This document shows, piece after piece, positions 51,312-58,678 of a stretch of 64,000 nucleotides of DNA (position 1 is its first letter; every line of letters starts with the position of its first letter). The position numbers and the translations under genes were made by a program. The notes below the pieces were generated by a model. It was not told the DNA's origin. It saw nothing but the letters and a program-made list of their open reading frames with translations, and did not search any database. The stretch is from Limnohabitans sp. MMS-10A-178 (GTDB taxonomy: Bacteria > Pseudomonadota > Gammaproteobacteria > Burkholderiales > Burkholderiaceae_C): assembly GCF_003063375.1 (NCBI RefSeq), contig NZ_NERY01000003.1, forward strand, positions 228,204 to 292,203. The letters run 5' to 3'.

Positions 51312-51438
51312 TTACTTGGGGATGATCACGGTGTCAATGCCATGGATCATACCGTTGTCGGCCACGTTGTCAGTGGCTGTTACTTTGGCTTTATCGACCA
51401 TGACGCCACCCATGGTGGTGATGGTGATTTCAGAACCT
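51312..51438 (-). pseudogene. C-terminal remnant of a fasciclin domain gene
   Basis: Translating the minus strand gives a frame ending at the stop at 51312 that reads GSEITITTMGGVMVDKAK, then VTATDNVADNG and MIHGIDTVIIPK. This is the typical fasciclin (FAS1) C-terminal half, but nothing upstream in the frame continues the domain; a stop or frame loss occurs near 51440. It lies directly upstream of the HtrA-like gene and is a decayed gene. Confidence 0.75.
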
Positions 51439-51632
51439 TATAAACTAAATGGTATTTTTGCAGACTTTTCGGTTGCAGGTTCGTAGTTTTCAGTTTTAAG
51501 CACATTGCTTTTTCACCAGGTTGAAAATGTCCGAGAGCGTCAGCAAGCGACCAGTGTCATGAAAAACGCACGCATTTTTTTTAAACTCTCTACCAAATGA
51601 ACGACATGTGTAACGTGTGAAAGCTTGAGCTT

Positions 51633-53255
51633 ATGAGAACTGCAATGAGTTGTTTGTTGTTGACTTGGCTGCTGGCGGGATGCGGCGGTGGCGAGGGTTC
51701 AAAAGCTTTGCTGAATGCACCCGCAGTGCCTATTTTGACGCCAGGCCCCGACCCCTTACTTGATCGCCAATGGCACTTATTCAATACCGGGCAAAGTGGC
51801 GGCCTGGCTGGCATGGATTTGGGCTTGCAAGGCGTTAAGGAAACGGGTCGTGGGGTGTTAATTGCTTTTATCGATGGTGCGGTGCAATTGAGTCACCCCG
51901 ACTTGGTCGCAAATTTGTACACCCTCAATGGCACCTTGCCTACCCCAGATCCTTCTCCACCTTTTGCGCCAGCAGGTGCAATTTACAATGACAAAGCGGG
52001 CCAATGGGACGATGCTCATGGAACGGCTGTGGTCGGTATAGCGGTTGCCAGCGCCAACAACAGCATAGGCGGACGTGGCGTAGCACCAGAATCAAAGTTT
52101 CTAGCCTACGATGGAGTTTCTACTGGCTTGGTAGCGGGCCCCATGCGTTCGGCTGTAGACCTTGGTGCTGATATCGTTAGCAATAGTTGGGGCGCTCTTG
52201 ACTCGAAAAGCGGCCAGGCATGGAGCTATCAAAGCAGTGACCCTGCTTGGCGCGAAGCCATGACGGTAGCGCTTGAACAAGGGCGGCGTGGCAGAGGCAC
52301 GGTAATCGTATTTGGTGCAGGCAATGGCGGTCTCAACGAAGACACGAACCGCGATGGGTATGTCAACCACCCAGGTGTTTTAGCCGTGGGGGCGGTAGAC
52401 CACCGCGGTCGTCCATCGTCATATGCCGAACCCGGTGCCAACGTCTTAGTCAGTGCGCCTTCTATGAGTTTTTGGCGGCGCTCCGATCCAGGCACAAACA
52501 TATGGACCACCGACATTGCTGGACCGCGTGGTTTGGCTACCGGCAATCTGCCCGAAAGTGCCGACTATGCCGAATTTACAGGCGGCTCTTCGGCCGCAGC
52601 TCCAATGGTGTCTGGTGTGGTAGCGCTGATGCTGCAGGCCAACCCGAAACTGAGTTGGCGCGATGTTCGATGGTTGCTTGCGCGTACAGCACGTCCAGCC
52701 GATCTTGGAACAGAACTGGCAGAGCCATCCGCCATGAATGCGCATGGTTTTTATCCAAGGGTGGGTTTTGGGCGAGTACATGCTGCAGACGCAGTTTCAG
52801 CAGCTAGAAACTTTATTGGTTTACCTACAGAACGGCGCTGCGACAGCGGAACGCTAAAGCTTGATTTGCCTATTGCCGATCGTCCTGCGCCTGCGGTAAC
52901 CGTTTCTAATCGCTTAGAGGGTTGCGACATCAAAATTGTGGAGTCTGTACAAGTAACACTCATGGTTGACCATGATTATGGTGCCGATCTTGAGGTAGTT
53001 CTGGTGTCACCTTCTGGCAAACGCAGCCTCCTAGCCAAACCACACTCATGTCCTACCAATTCGCCACCGCCTTGTGGCGACTTGTCCAAAGGATGGACCT
53101 TTCACAGTGTTCGACATATGGGAGAGAACCTGAATGCCTCACTTCAAAATGTGGTGACTGGTGAGCTGCAGGGATGGCAACTTCAAGTCAAAGATGGCCA
53201 AACCGGAGACACGGGACTATGGCGATCTTGGCGATTGGTTATAACTGGGCATTGA
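51633..53255 (+). CDS. Subtilisin-like (S8) serine protease lipoprotein with P domain
   Basis: The 540-residue protein has a lipobox, LLAGC (Cys17), so it should be lipidated and anchored. The S8 domain has Asp81 (FIDGAVQLSHPDL), His129 (DDAHGTAV), Asn231 (GAGNGG) and Ser320 in GGSSAAAP, a full set, although the Asp motif is DGA rather than DTG/DSG. A C-terminal P/Homo B domain (about 395-540) with DLEVVLVSPSGKR is of the kexin/proprotein convertase type. It would process secreted proteins in the periplasm or outside. No immunity partner is visible. Confidence 0.85.
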   Translation: MRTAMSCLLLTWLLAGCGGGEGSKALLNAPAVPILTPGPDPLLDRQWHLFNTGQSGGLAGMDLGLQGVKETGRGVLIAFIDGAVQLSHPDLVANLYTLNGTLPTPDPSPPFAPAGAIYNDKAGQWDDAHGTAVVGIAVASANNSIGGRGVAPESKFLAYDGVSTGLVAGPMRSAVDLGADIVSNSWGALDSKSGQAWSYQSSDPAWREAMTVALEQGRRGRGTVIVFGAGNGGLNEDTNRDGYVNHPGVLAVGAVDHRGRPSSYAEPGANVLVSAPSMSFWRRSDPGTNIWTTDIAGPRGLATGNLPESADYAEFTGGSSAAAPMVSGVVALMLQANPKLSWRDVRWLLARTARPADLGTELAEPSAMNAHGFYPRVGFGRVHAADAVSAARNFIGLPTERRCDSGTLKLDLPIADRPAPAVTVSNRLEGCDIKIVESVQVTLMVDHDYGADLEVVLVSPSGKRSLLAKPHSCPTNSPPPCGDLSKGWTFHSVRHMGENLNASLQNVVTGELQGWQLQVKDGQTGDTGLWRSWRLVITGH

Positions 53256-53304
53256 ACTGTTAAAGCAACTTTTCTGATGTTGTGATAGCCACCCATGCAG
53301 AAGT

Positions 53305-53895
53305 TCAACTTTGCTCTGCAACACGCTCGAGTTTCTTACTTAACACCCAAGACAGCGCGAGGAAAACAATTAGCATGACAACACCAATGCCAGAGAAAGC
53401 ATCATTTAACAGCTTCTCCGAAATTTGACCAAACGCATGACCAGCTGAAAGAATGGCACCAGCCCAAAGTCCAGATGCAACGAAATTGAACGCGAGAAAT
53501 GTAGGCCAAGGCAGACGTGACATTCCGTAAGCAAATCCAGCAACACCGCGAATTCCGTGCGGATAGCGATGCAACAGAATTAGCCATACGTAGAATCGAT
53601 CTACCAATCGCACAACAATATCGATACTGCGTTGAAGCCTTGGAAAAGGTGAAAGCCATCGCGTACCGAAATAGCGTCCTATTCCGAAGCGGATCGTATC
53701 TCCCAAAAAACTGCCGGCCCATACCACTAGAACAAGAGTGCCAAGGTTGAGGGCTCCTGTACTGGAGGCATAACCGGCAAAGAGAGTTAGCAGCAGGCTG
53801 TGCGACGCAGCGAAAGCGAAGATGAGCCCGTAGGCCTCGTCACCGTGCAGGCGCAGCAATTCAAGGAAAGAAGCTAAATCGGTTGGAATGATCAA
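53305..53895 (-). CDS. DedA family membrane protein
   Basis: The 196-residue protein is a DedA/SNARE-associated family inner-membrane protein with about four to five hydrophobic segments. Family marks are AGSFLGDTIRFGIGRYFG (the conserved Gly-Asp and Arg region) and HRYPHGIRGVAGFAYGMSRL, corresponding to the FxR-x-R-G motif. Members are lipid flippases or act in membrane energisation. It is a single gene, convergent with the subtilase. Confidence 0.82.
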   Translation of the reverse strand: MIIPTDLASFLELLRLHGDEAYGLIFAFAASHSLLLTLFAGYASSTGALNLGTLVLVVWAGSFLGDTIRFGIGRYFGTRWLSPFPRLQRSIDIVVRLVDRFYVWLILLHRYPHGIRGVAGFAYGMSRLPWPTFLAFNFVASGLWAGAILSAGHAFGQISEKLLNDAFSGIGVVMLIVFLALSWVLSKKLERVAEQS

Positions 53896-53924
53896 TTTTG
53901 AACCAAATTAAAAAATGATTGTAA

Positions 53925-54671
53925 TCAAGCCTGATTATTGAGTTGATGACGCTGACGTGCAATCTCAACCGATTGTTGTCGTCTCTTCAAAATCCATTGC
54001 TTGATATCCCGAAATGTAGGGCGAGGTTTTTCAATCAGCGTACGAGCTCTCGCTACCGCTTCAGTGTGCAATGTTAGTGCAGGAGCAATGGTATGAATCA
54101 AGCCTTTGGACAATGCTTCGTTGGCATCTACTTTTCGCCCAGTAATTGACATGTCGTTGGCCAGTGCATTGCCTGCTATTTCGGCAACCAAACAGTGGCC
54201 CAACCATGACGATATGCCAATATTAATTTCTGGCAATGAAAAGACTGCATTGGGAACAGATAAAACCTGATCTGCATGCAAGCACAACATAAAACCTGCA
54301 CCAATGGCGCTTGCGTTGGCCGCAACAACCAAGGGCTTGTCGAATGTGAGTAAGGCGTCTGTGTAAGTCCAGAGTTCTTTGCGACGTTGCATATCCAGTT
54401 GGACGGGGTCTTCCCCTGCAGGTACTTTGGTATCGCGACCTGCACAAAAAGCACGGCTTCCTGTTCCTGTTAACAATACTGCATGAATTGATGATTCTTG
54501 TTGCGCCTTTTGAATCAAGTATGCCAAGCCTTGTGCAACGCTTGAATCTATGGCATTGGCAGCATGTGGCCGATCAATGGTGATGGTTAACAAACCGTCG
54601 TCGATAGCTTGAAGAAGGCCGGTGGTGGTGTTCATAGAGCTCATGGGTGCGACTGTAACTGAAGAGGCCAT
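53925..54671 (-). CDS. Enoyl-CoA hydratase/isomerase family protein
   Basis: The 248-residue protein has the crotonase fold with the oxyanion-hole segments SRAFCAGRD and NASAIGAGFMLCLHADQV. The first catalytic Glu of hydratases (in GGGxE) is absent here (GAGFM), while the second position, in SLPEINIGISSW, keeps Glu. This pattern fits isomerases or other crotonases better than a hydratase. It may begin at Met 10 or 13 of the frame. It is divergent from a Bug receptor. Confidence 0.8.
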   Translation of the reverse strand: MASSVTVAPMSSMNTTTGLLQAIDDGLLTITIDRPHAANAIDSSVAQGLAYLIQKAQQESSIHAVLLTGTGSRAFCAGRDTKVPAGEDPVQLDMQRRKELWTYTDALLTFDKPLVVAANASAIGAGFMLCLHADQVLSVPNAVFSLPEINIGISSWLGHCLVAEIAGNALANDMSITGRKVDANEALSKGLIHTIAPALTLHTEAVARARTLIEKPRPTFRDIKQWILKRRQQSVEIARQRHQLNNQA

Positions 54672-54722
54672 GTTTTGTTCTCAATTCGATAAAGGCTATG
54701 GGTTCTTCATATCGTCAAAGGC

Positions 54723-54752
54723 TTTACTTTTTATTGCAATGGTGTCTATACT
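54723..54752 (+). promoter_or_regulatory. Candidate promoter of the Bug receptor gene at 54779
   Basis: TTTACT at 54723-54728 and TATACT at 54747-54752 are separated by 18 bases. The start codon follows about 27 bases later, with AGGAG between. The -10 is good and the -35 is moderate. Confidence 0.4.
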
Positions 54753-54778
54753 AATTAAAAATAAACTAGGAGACATCT

Positions 54779-55768
54779 GTGAAGCAAACATTCAATTCCA
54801 ATGCACTTTCAAAGCGACAGTTTATTGGCGCAGTTGGCGCTTTTGCGTTAAGTCCCACTTTGTTGATGGCGCAAACGCCAGGTGTCATTAAGTTGATCAT
54901 TCCCTATGGTCCTGGTGGTCCCACTGACGTGGTTGCACGATTGGTTTCAACACAATTGCAAACGATACTCAAACAAACAGTGATCGTTGAAAACAAACCA
55001 GGTGCGGGCAGTGCCATTGGCGCACGTTTTGTTGCTAACTCTCCAGCCGATGGTAGGACCATTCTGATTGGAAATGTTTCCACTTATGCCATTGCCCCCG
55101 CAACGATGAAAAATCCTGGCTACGATCCAGTCAAATCGTTTGCTCCAATTGTTCAAACGTCTGACATTTGCTCTGTGATGGTGACAGGCACATCATTTCC
55201 AGCCAATACAGTTCAAGAATTCGTGACCTACGCACGTGCCAATCCAGGAAAAATTTCTTACGGCTCTGCAGGCATCGGTAATTCTGCTCACCTGTTGGGT
55301 GAATTGCTACAAAGTAAAGCGCAGCTCAACATGGTTCATGTTCCCTATCGCAGTGGTGCAGAAATGAGCATGGCGGTTTTGAGTGGACAAGTTCAGTTTG
55401 CCATGACCGATTTGTCTGCATCGATTGCTCAAATTCGAGAGGGAAAACTCAAAGCATTGGCCGTGACCGGAATTACACGCGCACTCGATTTGCCCAATGT
55501 CCCTACCTTTATTGAAGTGGGTTACCCTGACATTGTTTTGCGCAACTGGACGGGTGCCGCAGTGCCAGCAGGAACACCACCTGCCATGGTAAAGCGACTC
55601 GAAAGTGCGTTCAACGAAATTTTAAAAATGCCCGAGTATGTGACCGCGATGCGAAAAATGGGTGGCGACGCCAAACCCAATTCGAGCGAAGAATTTGGTC
55701 AGATGATTTCAGCTGACTTTAAAAAATGGAATGAAGTTTCTAAAGCAGCAGGCATCAGCATCGATTAA
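54779..55768 (+). CDS. Bug family (tripartite tricarboxylate transporter) solute-binding receptor
   Basis: The 329-residue protein starts at GTG 54779 with AGGAG ahead. The signal region (KRQFIGAVGAFALSPTLLMAQ) is Tat-like only weakly. Bug segments are KLIIPYGPGGPTDVVAR, VIVENKPGAGSAIGARF and PADGRTILIGN, followed by MVHVPYRSGAEMSMAVLSG. No TctA/TctB genes are present. Its 3' end overlaps the convergent acyl-CoA dehydrogenase by four bases. Confidence 0.88.
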   Translation: MKQTFNSNALSKRQFIGAVGAFALSPTLLMAQTPGVIKLIIPYGPGGPTDVVARLVSTQLQTILKQTVIVENKPGAGSAIGARFVANSPADGRTILIGNVSTYAIAPATMKNPGYDPVKSFAPIVQTSDICSVMVTGTSFPANTVQEFVTYARANPGKISYGSAGIGNSAHLLGELLQSKAQLNMVHVPYRSGAEMSMAVLSGQVQFAMTDLSASIAQIREGKLKALAVTGITRALDLPNVPTFIEVGYPDIVLRNWTGAAVPAGTPPAMVKRLESAFNEILKMPEYVTAMRKMGGDAKPNSSEEFGQMISADFKKWNEVSKAAGISID

Positions 55769-56907
55769 ATCCCCAAAGTCGATGCAATGATGTTTTTCTG
55801 AATTTCTGAAGTGCCGCCACCTATTGTTGCAAGGCGCGAGTCTCTGAAGAAACGTTGCATCGGGTATTCCATGCTGTACCCATAGCCACCCAATATTTGC
55901 AAACACATGTCTGCAATGGTTTTGTATGACTCACCAATGTAGTATTTGATAACGGCTGTATCGGCGCGTTCTGCTTTGCCATTTTCCATGAGCCATGCAT
56001 AGCGTCGGATCATGGTGAATGAAGTATCTAACATCACTTTCATGTCGGCAAACTTGTGTTGCGTAACTTGAAAGCTGCTAATGGGCTTGCCAAATTGGTG
56101 CCGTGTTTTGGCGTAATCTAGCGCGTATTCGAATGCGCGTCTGGCTGCACCAATGCGCACCGCAGACAAGCAAAGGCGTTCATAACGCAAAGTGTCTTCG
56201 CAAACAGCCCAGCCGTGATCGAGTTGACCCAGCAGCGCTGTGTTGGACACTCGCACGTCGGTAAACGTAACTTCAGTGGTTCCAATGGCGTGTTGACCCA
56301 ATGTGGGTATCTTGCGTACTTCGATGCCAGGTAGTTTGGTGTCGACCAAAAAAGTACTTATGCCTAATTGTTTTTTGCCCAAGTCATTGGTGCGAAGGGC
56401 CAGCAACACATAGTCGGAAATATCCATTCCCGATGTCCACTGTTTGCGACCATTGATGATGAAACCATCGCCATCGGCCACTGCGCGGGTTCTGAGCGCT
56501 GCAGCGTCAGAGCCAGAGTCGGGTTCGGACAACGCAAATGCAAAAGAAAGCTCACCCTTGGCGGTGCGCGGCACGATGCGTTGCTTTTGTTCTTCGGTGC
56601 CGTGCTTGAGCACCGCATAGCAGCCATATGTGAAATTTCGGAACAGCCACAGTCCGAGCTCTTCAAAATGATGGCCTGTCTCTTCAAGCAGCAAGGCCAA
56701 GTCGGTGGGGGAACCAGCGGCACCTCCAAAAGACTCGGGGGCAATGAGCCCCAGCCAGCCGTTTTTGGCCATGGCATCAAAGGCTTCTCGAGGTGGTGTA
56801 TGGTTAAGATCGCACTTGGCCGCGTACTCCATGGTGCAAACATCACCAAGCAGTGTTTGAACAGATTGGAGCATCAGCTCCTGATCGCTAGTATTTCCGA
56901 AGTTCAT
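55765..56907 (-). CDS. Acyl-CoA dehydrogenase
   Basis: The 380-residue flavoprotein matches the acyl-CoA dehydrogenase family: FAFALSEPDSGSDAAALRTRA in the FAD/acyl region, NGRKQWTSGMDISDYVLL, and C-terminal DMCLQILGGYGYSMEYPMQRFFRDSR followed by GGGTSEIQ. At the position where medium-chain enzymes have catalytic Glu in EGTS, this reads GGGTS, so the base lies elsewhere, as in other subfamilies. It introduces a 2,3-double bond in an acyl-CoA. It is divergent from the enoyl-CoA hydratase at 56978. Confidence 0.88.
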   Translation of the reverse strand: MNFGNTSDQELMLQSVQTLLGDVCTMEYAAKCDLNHTPPREAFDAMAKNGWLGLIAPESFGGAAGSPTDLALLLEETGHHFEELGLWLFRNFTYGCYAVLKHGTEEQKQRIVPRTAKGELSFAFALSEPDSGSDAAALRTRAVADGDGFIINGRKQWTSGMDISDYVLLALRTNDLGKKQLGISTFLVDTKLPGIEVRKIPTLGQHAIGTTEVTFTDVRVSNTALLGQLDHGWAVCEDTLRYERLCLSAVRIGAARRAFEYALDYAKTRHQFGKPISSFQVTQHKFADMKVMLDTSFTMIRRYAWLMENGKAERADTAVIKYYIGESYKTIADMCLQILGGYGYSMEYPMQRFFRDSRLATIGGGTSEIQKNIIASTLGI

Positions 56908-56922
56908 AGTGAGTGGTGTGAG

Positions 56923-56947
56923 ACACGCTACACGGAGACGAGCGTGT
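56923..56947. promoter_or_regulatory. Inverted repeat between divergent acyl-CoA genes, candidate operator
   Basis: ACACGCT at 56923-56929 and AGCGTGT at 56941-56947 form a perfect 7-11-7 inverted repeat in the 70-base gap between the acyl-CoA dehydrogenase and the enoyl-CoA hydratase. It fits a shared repressor site controlling both directions. No regulator gene is next to it. Confidence 0.5.
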
Positions 56948-56977
56948 TTGAGTTATTCTACATTTAATTAAAAAAAC

Positions 56978-57781
56978 ATGACTGAAATGAACATTCCAAC
57001 TTTTGAAACAATCAAGCAAGAACTTCGCGGACGAGTCGCCATCTTGACACTCAATCGCCCCGAAGCCATGAATGCCATCAACATGAAAATGCGCAGCGAA
57101 TTGCGCACAGCATTGGATGATCTCAGACGTGACTCGCAAGTTGGCGCTGTGATCTTGACAGGCGCGGGTGAGAAAGCATTTTCAGCAGGCATGGATTTGC
57201 GTGAGTTTTCTGCAATGAATGCAAATATTCCCATTGCAGAAATGAAACGCTATCGTTGGGAGCAAGGCGAAGGCATTGCCGCATTCGATAAACCCATCAT
57301 TGCTGCAGTCAATGGCCTTGCGATTGGTGGTGGTGTTGAATTGACCTTGCTGTGCGATTTTGCGTTTGCTGCCGATCAATCGAGTTTTGCCTTTGGTGAA
57401 GTTAAGCGAGGCTTGATACCAGGCAATGGCGGTACTCAACGTTTATCTCGACGCATTGGTACTGCGCGCGCTTTGGACATGATTTTGACAGGGCGTACCG
57501 TTTCAGCCAGCGAAGCCTTATCGATTGGATTGGTTCAATACGTGGTGCCCCAAAACGAATTGATTGAGCAAGCTTTGAAGTGGGCAGAGATGATGGCTGC
57601 CAATGCACCTGTGGCTGTGCGCTCGGCCAAAGCAGCAATTCATCGAGGCGCAGATTTGGCGCTTGCTGATGGTCTGAGATTAGAGCAAGACATGGCGGCT
57701 TTTCTTTATACAACCGAAGATTCAAAAGAAGGCCCGCAGGCATTTTTAGAAAAACGTCCAGCCGTTTGGAAGGGTAAGTAA
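56978..57781 (+). CDS. Enoyl-CoA hydratase
   Basis: The 267-residue crotonase has the full hydratase pattern: SAGMDLREF for the CoA site, GLAIGGGVELTLLCD with the first Glu, and FGEVKRGLIPGNGGTQRL with the second. It adds water across a 2,3-enoyl-CoA, the product of the dehydrogenase encoded divergently. The CitE-like gene follows after three bases and the synthetase gene overlaps that one, so the three form one operon. Confidence 0.88.
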   Translation: MTEMNIPTFETIKQELRGRVAILTLNRPEAMNAINMKMRSELRTALDDLRRDSQVGAVILTGAGEKAFSAGMDLREFSAMNANIPIAEMKRYRWEQGEGIAAFDKPIIAAVNGLAIGGGVELTLLCDFAFAADQSSFAFGEVKRGLIPGNGGTQRLSRRIGTARALDMILTGRTVSASEALSIGLVQYVVPQNELIEQALKWAEMMAANAPVAVRSAKAAIHRGADLALADGLRLEQDMAAFLYTTEDSKEGPQAFLEKRPAVWKGK

Positions 57782-57784
57782 ATC

Positions 57785-58678
57785 ATGACATCCCCAGTAA
57801 AAAAAATGCATCGAACTTTGTTGTTTGCGCCAGGAAGTCGAATTGAATTGCTAACAAAAGCACAGCTCGGCGCAGCAGATGCGATGATTTTTGACTTGGA
57901 AGATTCAGTGCCATTGAATGCAAAAGCTGAAGCCAGACAAAATGTTCAACAGGTGTTGGCATTGGGTTTAAAAAAGCCCATGTATTTGCGAATCAGCAAT
58001 CCACGTGCTGGAGACTACCTGGCCGACTTGGGTGTCCTCCATAACCAATCTTTGGTCAATGTGGCGGGTGTTGCATTGCCTAAAGCAGACGATGCGCAAG
58101 ATATTGAAACTGTTTCCAAAGCCTTGCAGGAAATTGAAATCAAAGCCGGTGTGGCCCTTGGTAGTTTGTCGATCCTCCCTATGATTGAAACTTGTTTGGG
58201 TTTGCGCAATTCATTTGATATTGCAAAGTCTTCAAAACGAGTGAGTGGCATGGCATTGGCCAGTGCCGAACAAGGTGACTTTATGGTGGACTTGGGTGGA
58301 CGCTGGACGCCACGCAATTTGGCTTTGACTTATCCCCGCAGCAAATTGGTGGTGGATTCACGCGCAGCGGGTGTTGAGTGGATTGTCGATGGCGTGTTCA
58401 TGAATTTGAAAGACACCCAGTTGTTGCGAGAAGAATGTTTGATTGCGCGTGAATTGGGATTTGTGGGCAAGATGGCAATTCATCCTACTCAAGTGGATGT
58501 GATGCACGAGGTTTTTTCGCCCAGTGCAGAAGAAATTGAATACGCACGTGGCTTGATTGCAGCTTTTCGTGAAGGTGAGGCGCGTGGTGTCGGCGCTGTG
58601 AAATACGAGGGCATGATGGTTGATTACGCCAACGTGCGATTGGCAGAACGTACCTTGGCATTGGTTGAGACTTTATGA
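57785..58678 (+). CDS. CitE-like CoA-ester lyase (HpcH/HpaI aldolase superfamily)
   Basis: The 297-residue protein is a TIM-barrel lyase of the CitE/malyl-CoA lyase type. RTLLFAPGSRIELLTKA supplies the CoA-binding Arg, MIFDLEDSVP the metal-binding acidic residues, and LPMIETCLGLRN the catalytic Glu strand. Such enzymes split malyl-, citramalyl- or methylmalyl-CoA into acetyl-CoA plus an oxo product, or the reverse. Its stop overlaps the synthetase start as ATGA. In this operon it would cleave the hydroxyacyl-CoA made by the hydratase. Confidence 0.85.
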   Translation: MTSPVKKMHRTLLFAPGSRIELLTKAQLGAADAMIFDLEDSVPLNAKAEARQNVQQVLALGLKKPMYLRISNPRAGDYLADLGVLHNQSLVNVAGVALPKADDAQDIETVSKALQEIEIKAGVALGSLSILPMIETCLGLRNSFDIAKSSKRVSGMALASAEQGDFMVDLGGRWTPRNLALTYPRSKLVVDSRAAGVEWIVDGVFMNLKDTQLLREECLIARELGFVGKMAIHPTQVDVMHEVFSPSAEEIEYARGLIAAFREGEARGVGAVKYEGMMVDYANVRLAERTLALVETL

